Source: Pelomonas sp. Root1444
GTDB taxonomy: Bacteria; Pseudomonadota; Gammaproteobacteria; Burkholderiales; Burkholderiaceae_C
Assembly: GCF_001426885.1 (NCBI RefSeq)
Contig: NZ_LMFP01000003.1
Span: forward strand, 1,175,701 to 1,239,700
DNA length: 64,000 nucleotides
Direction of reading: 5' to 3'
This document shows, piece by piece, positions 1 to 9,630 of the stretch; positions within the stretch are counted from its first letter, which is position 1, and the number at the start of each line of letters is the position of its first letter. The notes beneath the pieces are model-generated. The model saw nothing but the letters and a program-made list of their open reading frames with translations, was not told the DNA's origin and made no database searches. The translations under genes were made by a program, and so were the position numbers.

Positions 1-536
1 GGCGCGCCGAACGTGACCGTGCACAGGATGGGCACCGGCACGACCTCGCCCTTGGGCATGACGCGCTGCACGTTGTCGATCCAGGTCGGGATCAGCGGCA
101 CGTGCGGGAACTGCTCGGCGAGGTGGTAGATGCCGCTCTTGAAGGGCTGCGGGTTGCCCTTGTTGGAGCGGGTGCCTTCCGGAAAGATGACCAGCGAGTC
201 GCCGTTCGCGAGCGCCTCGACGAGCGGCTCCAGCGGGTCTTCGTCGGGGTTGGCGCGGGTGCGGCTGACGTAAATGGCGTTGAAGACCTCGGTCGTCAGC
301 CAGCGCCTGAAGGCGCTCTTGGTCCAGTAGTCGCGCGCGGCGATGGCGCGGGTCTGCGCGCGCAGCTCATGCGGGAAGGCGGCCCAGATCAGGACGAGAT
401 CGAAGTGACTCTGGTGGTTGGCGATGTAGATGCGCTGCTCGGCTTGTGGCGGGCAGCCCTTCCAGTGGCCCTGCGCACCCGTGATGAGCCGGGCGATGGA
501 GGCGAGCAACTGGCCGGTGAGAGCGGCTGGCGTCAT
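1..536 (-). CDS. Lysophospholipid acyltransferase (PlsC-like), 3' end cut by window edge
   Basis: The frame is open from an ATG at 536 to the left edge, giving 178 visible codons without a stop, so the C-terminus is missing. The acyltransferase signature NHQSHFD (HX4D: His41, Asp46) is followed about 80 residues later by FPEGTRS, the phosphate-binding motif of the PlsC/LPLAT family. These enzymes move an acyl group to lysophosphatidate or a related lysophospholipid at the inner membrane. The usual hydrophobic N-terminus is short here. It lies 42 bp downstream of the TPR gene on the same strand. The family is clear; the exact acceptor (1-acylglycerol-3-phosphate or another lysolipid) is not. 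Confidence 0.88.
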   Translation of the reverse strand, partial: MTPAALTGQLLASIARLITGAQGHWKGCPPQAEQRIYIANHQSHFDLVLIWAAFPHELRAQTRAIAARDYWTKSAFRRWLTTEVFNAIYVSRTRANPDEDPLEPLVEALANGDSLVIFPEGTRSNKGNPQPFKSGIYHLAEQFPHVPLIPTWIDNVQRVMPKGEVVPVPILCTVTFGA

Positions 537-578
537 GGGGCGGATTATCAGTGCCGCCCTCACCTCGGATAGCCGGGC

Positions 579-1472
579 TTACCAGTCGTCGCCACCGCCG
601 CCGCTGAAGTCACCGCCGGCGTCGCCGCCACCACCCCAGCCGTCGCCGCTGCCGAAGTCGATGTCGCGCTGGGTCAGCTCGGTTGCGGCGCTATCGCCGC
701 CGCTGAAGCTGCCGGGAATGAGGCCTCCCGCGGTGCCCGCACCGGCATCGGCCTGGTGCGCCGTGCCGCGCTCGTCATGGCCGCCATTGAGCAGCCGCTC
801 GGCCAGCATGCCGGCCGCCACACCGCCGGCCGCGGCGAGGCCCACGCCCATCAGGCCCGAGCCGCCGCCCGCCATCGGGCCTTGCTGGGGCATGCCAGGG
901 GCATAGCCGCCGCCCATGCCGTAGCCGCCGGCCATCGCCGGCTGTGCGGCCGGCGCAGCCGCGCGGCGGCGCATCCAGCTCGCGGCCAGCGCGATGAAGG
1001 CGATCGCGCCGACGACCAGCATCCAGACCGGCACGCCGCCGCCGCTCGACGATTCGGCCGCCGTGGCCGGCGCAACGCGTTGCTGTGGCGGTGGCGCGGT
1101 GGCCTCCAGCGGCGTCGGCGCGGCCGGCTTGGCAGCCGCGATCTGCTCGCGCTGCAGCAGCTGCTCGAAGGCCTTGAACTTGGCGGGGTCGGCGAACTTG
1201 ATGGCCGGGTCCAGCGAGCGCGCGCGACGCGTGTGCTCGGCCGCCTCGTTGAACTGGCGCTCGTGCGCCAGGATCTCGGCCAGCACGTAGTGGGCGCGGG
1301 CACTGTCGGGCTTGGCCGTGACGACCTCGCGCATCATCTTCTCGGCGCCCGCATAGTCGCCGCGCTGCGCGGCGGCCTGCACCTGGTCGACGGTAGGCAG
1401 CGCCTGCACGGCGCCTGTCCACAACACCGCCAGCAGGCCCAGGCAGGCCAGCAGGAATCGGGGGTACTTCAT
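579..1472 (-). CDS. Exported TPR protein with one membrane anchor and Gly-rich tail
   Basis: 297 residues. A signal-like hydrophobic N-terminus (about 5-24) is followed by a short TPR region (about 30-100, with YAGAEKMMREVV and ARAHYVLAEIL helices), a Pro/Ala linker, a transmembrane helix at about 148-167 followed by RRR, and a long Gly/Met-rich segment. The end is strikingly Gly/Asp-rich and finishes GGGGDDW. Similar Gly-rich tails occur in small Burkholderiales membrane proteins of unknown role. TPRs bind protein partners, so a scaffold or assembly function is possible but unproven. A 7-bp GC hairpin (1496-1514) lies just upstream without a U-tract. Confidence 0.75.
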   Translation of the reverse strand: MKYPRFLLACLGLLAVLWTGAVQALPTVDQVQAAAQRGDYAGAEKMMREVVTAKPDSARAHYVLAEILAHERQFNEAAEHTRRARSLDPAIKFADPAKFKAFEQLLQREQIAAAKPAAPTPLEATAPPPQQRVAPATAAESSSGGGVPVWMLVVGAIAFIALAASWMRRRAAAPAAQPAMAGGYGMGGGYAPGMPQQGPMAGGGSGLMGVGLAAAGGVAAGMLAERLLNGGHDERGTAHQADAGAGTAGGLIPGSFSGGDSAATELTQRDIDFGSGDGWGGGGDAGGDFSGGGGDDW

Positions 1473-1580
1473 GGCAACACTCCTCCAACCAACGCCCGCG
1501 CGACAGACGCGCGGAACGGCACAAGTTTGCGATCCGGATCTGACGCCGGGCCGTCGGCTTTCAAGGCTTTACCTGTAGGA

Positions 1581-1970
1581 CTAGAACCAGTAGTCCGCGA
1601 CGCAGCGCCCGTCGCGCGGCAGGTCGTCGAAGGTGTCGAGGCCGTCGAAGTGGTCGATGGGAATCGCCGCGACCGCCTCGGGCTCCGCCAGGCGCAGGTT
1701 GACGGCGATGCGGCGGCGGCCATCCGCCTCCAGCCGCAGCCCGCGCCAGTGCGTCACGCAGCCGCAGGCGGGGCAGAAGTGGAACTCCAGCGCCTTGCCG
1801 CGCACATAGGCCTGCGTGGCGCCGGTCACGTGGATGCCTTCGTCCACATGGTCGTAGGCCCAGAGCGTGCCGTAGCGCCGGCAGGCGGTGCAGTTGCACG
1901 CAGTGGCGCCGTCGGGCTGGCCATCGAAGCGCCAGCGCACGCTGCCGCACAGGCAGGAACCTTCGATCAT
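1581..1970 (-). CDS. GFA/CENP-V family zinc protein
   Basis: 129 residues starting MIEGSCLCGSVRW. Cysteines sit in the pattern of the glutathione-dependent formaldehyde-activating (GFA) fold: C6xC8, C25xC27xxC30 and C66xxC69xC71, ligands for structural and catalytic zinc. Members are often annotated as formaldehyde-glutathione adduct synthases, but most are of unproven activity, and this one is shorter than classical Gfa (about 190 residues). The ATG at 1970 is chosen because the motif starts at once and the preceding GNAT gene ends 4 bp upstream; a longer in-frame reading to 2168 would run inside that gene. It is probably the last gene of the aldehyde dehydrogenase/GMC operon, which would fit aldehyde detoxification (inference). 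Confidence 0.8.
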   Translation of the reverse strand: MIEGSCLCGSVRWRFDGQPDGATACNCTACRRYGTLWAYDHVDEGIHVTGATQAYVRGKALEFHFCPACGCVTHWRGLRLEADGRRRIAVNLRLAEPEAVAAIPIDHFDGLDTFDDLPRDGRCVADYWF

Positions 1971-1974
1971 GGCG

Positions 1975-2514
1975 TCAGGCCTCCAGGGACTGGGCGGCCG
2001 TGACGGGGGCCGCGTAGATCGGGTCGAAGTAGATTCGGCCGCCGAACAGGAACTCCTTGCCGCCGACCTGGGCGAAGCCGAAGCGCTTGTAGAACGCGAC
2101 GGCCCGCAGGTTGCGATCGTAGACGCCGAGCCACAGCGTCTGCGCACCGCGCCTGCGAGCCTCGGCATGCACGGCCGCCATCAGCCGTGCGCCCAGGCCC
2201 TGGCCGATGAAGCCCTCGCCGAGATAGAGCCGCCACAGCTGCAGCGGCGCCGGCCCGGCCACGCAGCCGGGCGCCGGCTCGGCGCGGACGACGGCATAAC
2301 CGGCCAACTGCTCGCCCACCCAGGCCAGCAGCGTCGAACAGGCCGGGTCCTCGACGACGCCGGCGACGATTTCGGGCGTGAAGTGCTCGGCGACGTAGTC
2401 GGCGATCTCCTGCGGGTCGTCCAGGCCGCGGTAGGTGTCGGTGAAGGCCTGGGTGGCGAAGGACGCCAGCAGGGCGGCGTCCTCGGGCGTGGCTTGGCGG
2501 ATCGTCAGCGGCAT
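1975..2514 (-). CDS. GNAT family N-acetyltransferase
   Basis: 179 residues starting MPLTIRQATPEDAALL. The acetyl-CoA binding loop is visible as GQGLGARLM (about 107-115), preceded by the beta strand LWRLYLGEGF and followed by the C-terminal NLRAVAFYKRFGF signature that closes the GNAT fold. The acceptor is unknown. The start at 2514 leaves 17 bp to the GMC gene upstream; the same frame stays open back to 3768, but only as an antisense-like shadow through the GMC gene. The short gaps on both sides suggest co-transcription with the dehydrogenase genes. Confidence 0.85.
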   Translation of the reverse strand: MPLTIRQATPEDAALLASFATQAFTDTYRGLDDPQEIADYVAEHFTPEIVAGVVEDPACSTLLAWVGEQLAGYAVVRAEPAPGCVAGPAPLQLWRLYLGEGFIGQGLGARLMAAVHAEARRRGAQTLWLGVYDRNLRAVAFYKRFGFAQVGGKEFLFGGRIYFDPIYAAPVTAAQSLEA

Positions 2515-2531
2515 GCCGCCGATTCTCGCCG

Positions 2532-4142
2532 TCAGGCCAGCGTCACCGCGTCGGCGCCCAGGCGCTGGATCAAGCCACTCGTCAGCCGCGTCGCCAGGCC
2601 GTAGACCGTCAGCTGCGGATTCGCGCCCAGGCTGGTCGGGAAGAGGGAGCCGTCGTGCACCGACAGGTTGGCCAATTGCCAATGCTGGCCGTCCGGCCGA
2701 ACGACACCGCGGTTGGCGTCGGCGGCCATCGTGCAGCCGCCCATGACGTGGGCGCTGCCGACCGTGGCGAGGAAGGGCTTCATCGCCAGGCCCGCGATGC
2801 CCTGCTTGGCCTCGGCGAGGTTGGCGTAGCCGGCCGCCTGCTCGTGCACCGGGCGCACGGTCTTGGCACCGGCGGCGAACTGGATCTCGGCCATCGTCAG
2901 GTAGCTGCGCCGCACGCCTTCCAGCAGGTAGTCGCTCAGCGTGTAGTCCAGCACCGGCGTGCCGTCGCCGCGCAGCTTGACCGCACCGCCGGCCGCCTCG
3001 GCATGGAAGCCGTCGCGCAGCAGCGCGATCATCAGCTGGGTGCGCGGCATGTCGCGGGCGCGCTGGGCCAGTTCGGCGCCGATGCCGCCGCCATTGGTCA
3101 GCGCGAAGGCCGGGTGCACCGGCGCGACCTCCAGCTTGTAGCCCACCGGGCCGTCGATGGGGCCGGTGTGCAGGAAGTGGTCGCAGAACACCGACAGTGG
3201 CGCGCCGGCCCAGCCGGCCACGTCGTGGTCGAACAGCGCCACGCCGCCGGCCGTGGGGTGCAGGAAGGTGCGCTTGCCGAGCAGGCCGTGCGGGTCGGGC
3301 GCGTTGGAGCGCAGCAGCAGGGCCGGCGAGTTGATGGCGCCGCCAGCGACGACGTAGTGCCTGGCCGTGATGCGCAGCGGCGCCCCGTTGGCAGTGCCAT
3401 CGAGCGCCACCGGCTCGGCGACGAGCGCCGTGACCTTGTCGCCCTGCAGCTCGAACTTCGCCGCGCGCGTCTGCACCAGCAGCGTGGCACCGAGGTCCAG
3501 CGCCGCCGGCAGCGTGCTGACCAGCATGGACTGCTTGGCATTCGTCGGGCAGCCCATGCCGCAGGAGCCGAGGTTCCAGCAGCCCTTGACGTTGCGGCGC
3601 ACGACCTTGGTCGGGATGCCCAGCTTCTCGGCGCCGCGCCGCAGCACGCCATTGTTCTCGTTGGGCTCGGTCAGCCAGTCGCCGATGTTCAGGCGCTTCT
3701 CGACCTGCTCGAACCACGGCGCCATCGCCGCCTCGTTGAAGTCGGTCAGGCCGAACTTGTCGCCCCAATAGGCCAGCGCGTCGGGCGGGGTGCGGAAGGA
3801 GCCGGTCCAGTTGACCGTCGTCGAGCCGCCGACGCAGCGGCCCTGCAGGATGTTCATCGCCTGGTCGACGGTCTTGCGGCCGGCGGACTCCTGGTAGAGC
3901 TCGCGGTAGGCGTCGAGCTCGCGCTGCTTGAACTGGCTGCTGGAGCGCAGCGGGCCTTCCTCGACGATGACGATCTTCAGCCCGGCGCGGGCCAGCATCT
4001 CGGCCGTGATGCCGGCACCGGCGCCGCTGCCGATGATGGCGACGTCGCAGTCCAGCGTGGCGGGCAGCGTCGCGTGCGCGCCGCCGTGCACCTTCCAGCC
4101 GCGCTGCAGGCCTTCGAGGATGGGATCGGGGATGGAACTCAT
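2532..4142 (-). CDS. GMC family FAD-dependent alcohol oxidoreductase
   Basis: 536 residues. The N-terminal FAD-binding Rossmann motif is IIGSGAGAG (about 36-44). It is followed by the GMC signature region GRCVGGSTTVNW, a Cys-rich stretch WNLGSCGMGCPTNAK, and the C-terminal GMC block with SAHVMGGCTM and SLGANPQLTVYGLATR. GMC enzymes oxidise alcohols with FAD; the nearest described types are membrane-associated long-chain or aromatic alcohol dehydrogenases. Its ATG overlaps the stop of the upstream Tat-signal gene as ATGA. With that gene and the aldehyde dehydrogenase it forms a plausible alcohol to aldehyde to acid pathway. The substrate cannot be read from sequence. Confidence 0.9.
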   Translation of the reverse strand: MSSIPDPILEGLQRGWKVHGGAHATLPATLDCDVAIIGSGAGAGITAEMLARAGLKIVIVEEGPLRSSSQFKQRELDAYRELYQESAGRKTVDQAMNILQGRCVGGSTTVNWTGSFRTPPDALAYWGDKFGLTDFNEAAMAPWFEQVEKRLNIGDWLTEPNENNGVLRRGAEKLGIPTKVVRRNVKGCWNLGSCGMGCPTNAKQSMLVSTLPAALDLGATLLVQTRAAKFELQGDKVTALVAEPVALDGTANGAPLRITARHYVVAGGAINSPALLLRSNAPDPHGLLGKRTFLHPTAGGVALFDHDVAGWAGAPLSVFCDHFLHTGPIDGPVGYKLEVAPVHPAFALTNGGGIGAELAQRARDMPRTQLMIALLRDGFHAEAAGGAVKLRGDGTPVLDYTLSDYLLEGVRRSYLTMAEIQFAAGAKTVRPVHEQAAGYANLAEAKQGIAGLAMKPFLATVGSAHVMGGCTMAADANRGVVRPDGQHWQLANLSVHDGSLFPTSLGANPQLTVYGLATRLTSGLIQRLGADAVTLA

Positions 4143-4648
4143 GGGATCTCGCGCTGGCCGGGGTAGCCGGCCGTCTGCCAGTTGCCAGGCTCGGTGAAGA
4201 AGGCGATGGCGTTCAGGTCGCGCAGCGCGTGATAGACCTGCTGCCTGGTGTTGGACGAGGACAGCCGCATGGCTTCCAGCGCCTGCTGCACGTCCTGCGT
4301 GCCGGCTTCGGCCCAGGGCTTGGACAGCCCCACGAGCGCGAAGCGGCCGGCCGCCGTGCCGAGCAGGCCCAGCGCGTCGGACAACTCCTTGCGCGTGGCC
4401 GCAGGCATGCCGGCGATGAAGGCATCGAGACGGCCGAGCTGCGCGTCCAGCGCGGCCTCGCGCGCCGCGCCCGCGGGCGGCAGCAGGTCGGACAGCACGG
4501 CCTGCGCGGCGGCGCGCATCAGCTCGCGCGAGCCGGGGCTGAGCTTGTTGTCCACCAGGCCCGGCTTGATCAGCGCGACGCCCACACCGGCGATGCCGAT
4601 GGCGACGGCGGCGCCCAGGCCTAACTTCAGGAGTCGACGGCGTTGCAT
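4139..4648 (-). CDS. Tat-signal small subunit-like protein of GMC dehydrogenase
   Basis: 169 residues. The N-terminus MQRRRLLKLGLGAAVAIG has a twin-arginine motif followed by a hydrophobic stretch, predicting Tat export or membrane anchoring. The rest is helical with no cofactor motif, and resembles gluconate 2-dehydrogenase subunit 3-type companions of GMC enzymes (inferred from size, signal and context). The true start is the ATG at 4648, whose A is the last base of the aldehyde dehydrogenase stop (TGATG). The 3' end overlaps the GMC start by ATGA. This tight coupling suggests it works with the GMC enzyme, perhaps by carrying it through Tat or by anchoring it. Confidence 0.8.
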   Translation of the reverse strand: MQRRRLLKLGLGAAVAIGIAGVGVALIKPGLVDNKLSPGSRELMRAAAQAVLSDLLPPAGAAREAALDAQLGRLDAFIAGMPAATRKELSDALGLLGTAAGRFALVGLSKPWAEAGTQDVQQALEAMRLSSSNTRQQVYHALRDLNAIAFFTEPGNWQTAGYPGQREIP

Positions 4649-6057
4649 CAGATGATCTTCTTCAGGAGGGCCAGCAGGCGCTCGAAGGTCGCGCCGTACG
4701 GCGGCTGGAACAGCTTGGTGCCGGCGAAGCGCGACTGGATGAACAGCGGCTTCTCCTTGCTGAAGGTGCGAAAGCCCCACTCGCCGTGGTAGGAGCCCAT
4801 GCCGCTGGCGCCGACGCCGCCGAAAGGCTGGTCCTCCTGGCCGAGGTGCCAGAGGCAGTCGTTGATCGTCACGCCGCCGGCATGGGTCTCGCGCATCACG
4901 TGGTCGCGCGCGCTGGCGTCCTGGCCGAACCAGTACAGCGCCAGCGGGCGGTCGCCGCGGTTGATGTGGGCGAGGGCTTCGCCGACCTGGTCGTAGCCGA
5001 CGATGGGCAGCAGCGGGCCGAAGATTTCTTCCCGCATGACGGTCGCGTCGGGCGGCACGTCCAGCAGCAGCGCCGGCACGAGGCGGCGGTCGCCGGGCTG
5101 CTCGTCATGCGTGCGCAGCACGCGCGCGCCGCGCTGGGCCGCGTCGTCGATGAGGCCTTGCAGCCGCGCGTGGTGGCGCGGCGTGGCGATGCTGGTGTAG
5201 TCGGCATTGCCGGCGATGCGCGGATACATGCGGCGCATCTGGGCGAGGATCTTCTGGCTCAGCGGCTCGACCATCTCGCGCGGCACCAGCAGGTAGTCGG
5301 GTGCGACGCAGGTCTGGCCGGCATTGAAGAGCTTGCCGAAGGCCAGGCGTGAGGCGGTCAGGTCGAGGTCGCAGCTGCGGTCGACGAGGGCGGGCGACTT
5401 GCCGCCCAGCTCCAGCGTCACCGGCGTCAGGTTCTTGGCCGCGGCCTGCGCGACGTGGCGGCCGACGGCGGTGGAGCCGGTGAAGAAGAGATGGTCGAAA
5501 GGCAGCTGCGTGAACGCCTTGCCGACCTCGGCGTCACCGGTGATGACCTGCATCTCCTCGGGCTTGAAATGCTCGGTGACGAGGCGGGCCATCAGCTCGG
5601 ACGTGGCCGGCGTCAGCTCCGACGGCTTGATGAGCACGCGGTTGCCGGCGGCCAGCGCGGCGACGGCGGGCTCCATCGCCAGGTAGTACGGGTAGTTCCA
5701 GGGCGAGACGATGCCCACAACACCCAGCGGCTGGCGCATGAGCACGTTGCGGCCGGGCAGGAAATGCAGTGGCGTCGACACGCCGCGCGGCTTCATCCAA
5801 CGGCGCAGGTGCTTCAAGGCATGACGCGCACCGGACTCGACGGTGAAGATGTCAGCCAGCAGCGATTCCTGCCGCGCGCGGTGGCCGAAGTCCCGCGCCA
5901 TCGCGGCGGCCAGCGCCTCGCCATGCTGGCGCGTCATCTTCAGCACTCGCTCAAGGCGATCGCGCCGGACCCCGTAGGCCGGCATGCGCTCGGCCTCGAA
6001 GGCGCGGCGCTGGCTCAGCAGTGCCAGATGCAGGCGTTCCTGCAGCGCGGTGTCCAT
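4648..6057 (-). CDS. Coniferyl-aldehyde-dehydrogenase-type NAD(P) aldehyde dehydrogenase
   Basis: 469 residues, the length of the class-3-like family that includes CalB coniferyl aldehyde dehydrogenase. Motifs in order: PWNYPYY (about 119-125), FFTGSTAVGR (191-200) for NAD(P) binding, TLELGGKSP with general base Glu216, and FNAGQTCVAPDY with catalytic Cys250. It oxidises an aldehyde to the acid. It is the first gene of a minus-strand run followed by the Tat protein, the GMC oxidoreductase, GNAT and GFA. The family fits aromatic or long-chain aldehydes, but the substrate is not proven. A Shine-Dalgarno GGAG lies 8 bp before the ATG. Confidence 0.9.
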   Translation of the reverse strand: MDTALQERLHLALLSQRRAFEAERMPAYGVRRDRLERVLKMTRQHGEALAAAMARDFGHRARQESLLADIFTVESGARHALKHLRRWMKPRGVSTPLHFLPGRNVLMRQPLGVVGIVSPWNYPYYLAMEPAVAALAAGNRVLIKPSELTPATSELMARLVTEHFKPEEMQVITGDAEVGKAFTQLPFDHLFFTGSTAVGRHVAQAAAKNLTPVTLELGGKSPALVDRSCDLDLTASRLAFGKLFNAGQTCVAPDYLLVPREMVEPLSQKILAQMRRMYPRIAGNADYTSIATPRHHARLQGLIDDAAQRGARVLRTHDEQPGDRRLVPALLLDVPPDATVMREEIFGPLLPIVGYDQVGEALAHINRGDRPLALYWFGQDASARDHVMRETHAGGVTINDCLWHLGQEDQPFGGVGASGMGSYHGEWGFRTFSKEKPLFIQSRFAGTKLFQPPYGATFERLLALLKKII

Positions 6058-6133
6058 GGGCTTGTCTCCGGCTCTCGATCGAATCCGGGGAGGCTAACCG
6101 CAACTGACGGGCCGCCCAACGGGGCCGGCCCTG

Positions 6134-6155
6134 GACTAGAGGACTGCATCTAGTC
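6134..6155. promoter_or_regulatory. Inverted repeat upstream of aldehyde dehydrogenase operon
   Basis: GACTAGA, 8 bp, TCTAGTC: a perfect 7-bp dyad in the 115-bp gap between purH and the aldehyde dehydrogenase gene. It lies about 77 bp before the aldehyde dehydrogenase ATG. CTAG is usually rare in such genomes, which makes two copies noteworthy. It may be an operator for the operon; it lacks a U-tract, so it is not an obvious purH terminator. No regulator gene is adjacent. Confidence 0.4.
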
Positions 6156-6172
6156 GCGCAGGCGACACCTGC

Positions 6173-7750
<1,578 letters not shown>

Positions 7751-7754
7751 GTCG

Positions 7755-8006
7755 TCAGCCAAGGTTGTGATCGTTTAACTTGCGGCGCAACGTGTTGCGG
7801 TTGATGCCCAGCCATTGCGCCGCCTTGCTCTGGTTGCCGCCGGCTTCGCGCAGGACGATCTCGAACAGGGGCTTCTCGACGAGCTTGATCAGCATCTCGT
7901 GCATCGAGTGCGGCTCCTGGCCGTCGAGGTCACGGAAGAAGGCTTCGAGGTTGTCGCGCACGCAGGCGTCGATGGGGTTGGGCGGGGTGTTCTTTTGGGC
8001 GCTCAT
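7755..8006 (-). CDS. fis: Fis family nucleoid-associated DNA-binding protein
   Basis: 83 residues starting [11 protein letters not shown], slightly shorter than E. coli Fis (98). The C-terminal helix-turn-helix is plain: [22 protein letters not shown], split here as [11 protein letters not shown] and [11 protein letters not shown]. Fis bends DNA and tunes rRNA, tRNA and recombination sites. The ATG at 8006 sits 5 bp after the dusB stop; a longer reading from 8024 overlaps dusB and begins with a non-conserved segment. The dusB-fis pair is a classic conserved operon. Confidence 0.95.
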   Translation of the reverse strand: MSAQKNTPPNPIDACVRDNLEAFFRDLDGQEPHSMHEMLIKLVEKPLFEIVLREAGGNQSKAAQWLGINRNTLRRKLNDHNLG

Positions 8007-8011
8007 AAAGC

Positions 8012-9061
8012 TCAGGCGGCACACGCCGCCTCGGCCTCGTCGTCGTTGGCTGCAGGAACCGCCAGGGGTGGCAGGCGGTGATGGGTCTGGCCGAGATCGT
8101 CGAACCAGTCGCGGAGCGCCTGCAACTGCTCTTCGCAGCGCTCCAGGGTGTTCATGTGCTGGCGGAAGGCTTCACCGCCCGGCAGGCCGCGCACGGCCCA
8201 GCCGATGTGCTTGCGCGCGCTGCGCACGCCGCTCGCCTCGCCGTACAGGCCATAGTGGTCGTGCAGGTGCTCGGTCAACACGTCGCGCGCCTCCACCACC
8301 GTGGGCGCGGGCAGGTGTTCCCCCGTCGCCAGGAAGTGCGTCACCTCGCGGAAGATCCACGGCCGCCCTTGCGCGGCGCGGCCGATCATCAGCGCGTCGG
8401 CGCCGGTGTAGGCCAGCACGTCGCGCGCTTTCTCGGGCGAGTCGATGTCGCCGTTGGCGACGACCGGGATGGTCAGCGCTGTCTTCACGGCTGCGATCGT
8501 GTCGTACTCGGCCAGGCCCTTGTAGCCCTGTTCGCGGGTGCGGCCATGGATGGTCAGCATGGCAATGCCGGCGGCCTCGAACAGGCGCGCCAGGCGCAGC
8601 GCGTTGCGTTCGTCGGCGCTCCAGCCGGTGCGCATCTTCAGCGTGACCGGCACGCCGCGGGGGGCGCACACCGCGACGACGGCCTCGACGATCTCCAGCG
8701 CCAGCGCCTCGTTGCGCATCAGCGCCGAACCCGCCCACTTGTTGCAGACCTTCTTGGCCGGGCAGCCCATGTTGATGTCGATGATCTGCGCGCCGCGGTC
8801 GATGTTGTAGGCCGCGGCCTCGGCCATCATGGCCGCGTCGGTGCCGGCGATCTGCACCGCGATGGGCCCCGGCTCGCCGGTATGGTCGGCGCGGCGCGAG
8901 GTCTTCAGGCTGCCCCACAGCTCCTTGCGCGACGTGACCATCTCGCTGACCGCATAGCCCGCGCCCAGGCGCCGGCACAGCTGGCGGAAGGGCCTGTCCG
9001 TCACCCCTGCCATCGGCGCCACGAAGAGCCGGTTGGGGAGGAGGTGGGGGCCGAGGTGCAC
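8012..9061 (-). CDS. dusB: tRNA-dihydrouridine synthase B
   Basis: 349 residues, TIM-barrel FMN enzyme. Visible motifs: LFVAPMAGVTDRPFRQLCR at the N-terminus, NMGCPAKKVCNKWAGSALM with the catalytic cysteine, VTLKMRTGW, IHGRTREQGY and VVANGDIDSPEKA plus GADALMIGRAAQGRPW (FMN phosphate binding). It reduces uridine to dihydrouridine in the tRNA D-loop. It is the first gene of the dusB-fis-purH operon and is divergent from yqaA across a 71-bp gap (9062-9132) that must hold both promoters. Confidence 0.96.
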   Translation of the reverse strand: MHLGPHLLPNRLFVAPMAGVTDRPFRQLCRRLGAGYAVSEMVTSRKELWGSLKTSRRADHTGEPGPIAVQIAGTDAAMMAEAAAYNIDRGAQIIDINMGCPAKKVCNKWAGSALMRNEALALEIVEAVVAVCAPRGVPVTLKMRTGWSADERNALRLARLFEAAGIAMLTIHGRTREQGYKGLAEYDTIAAVKTALTIPVVANGDIDSPEKARDVLAYTGADALMIGRAAQGRPWIFREVTHFLATGEHLPAPTVVEARDVLTEHLHDHYGLYGEASGVRSARKHIGWAVRGLPGGEAFRQHMNTLERCEEQLQALRDWFDDLGQTHHRLPPLAVPAANDDEAEAACAA

Positions 9062-9132
9062 GGAGGGGTCTGCTCAAAAATGAGGCGAGATTGTAGCCAG
9101 GGCCTTCTCGCGGCCCGGCCCACAATGCCGCC

Positions 9133-9630
9133 ATGGAAGCCTGGCTTGCCCAATTCATCACCGACCTGCTCGCGGCGTTGGCACTGCCGCAGGTCGGCCT
9201 GGTGGCCGTCTTCGTCATCGCCTTCGTGTCGGCGACGCTGCTGCCACTGGGCTCGGAACCTGCGGTCTTCCTCGTCGTCAAGGCCGACCCCGGCATGTTC
9301 TGGCCCGTCATCGCGGTGGCCACCGTCGGCAACACGCTGGGCGGCGCGGTCTCGTGGTGGATGGGCTATGGCATCGAGCGCGCCGTCGAGGCCGTGAAGC
9401 ACCATGAGCCCTCACATTCGCGCGCCATGCGCTGGCTGCAGCACTTCGGTCCCAAGGCCTGCGTGATGAGCTGGCTGCCCGTCGTCGGCGACCCCCTGTG
9501 CGCCGTGGCGGGCTGGCTGAAGCTGCCGTTCTGGCCCTGCGTGGGCTGGATGGCGCTGGGCAAGTTCATACGTTTCGTCCTCTACACCGCCGCCTTGCTG
9601 TGGCTCATCCCGGAGACCTGGTTGCAATGA
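9133..9630 (+). CDS. yqaA: YqaA family DedA-like membrane protein
   Basis: 165 residues with about four hydrophobic segments and a SNARE-associated/DedA (VTT) core: LLPLGSEPAVFLVV, VGNTLGGAVSWWMGYGIE and a FGPKACVMSWLPVVGDPLCAVAGWLK loop (shown in shorter parts: SWLPVVGDPLCAVAGWL). YqaA proteins are inner-membrane relatives of DedA, thought to act in lipid or ion homeostasis; the exact role is unknown. Its TGA overlaps the ATG of the M32 peptidase gene (ATGA), so the two are translated together. Confidence 0.9.
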   Translation: MEAWLAQFITDLLAALALPQVGLVAVFVIAFVSATLLPLGSEPAVFLVVKADPGMFWPVIAVATVGNTLGGAVSWWMGYGIERAVEAVKHHEPSHSRAMRWLQHFGPKACVMSWLPVVGDPLCAVAGWLKLPFWPCVGWMALGKFIRFVLYTAALLWLIPETWLQ

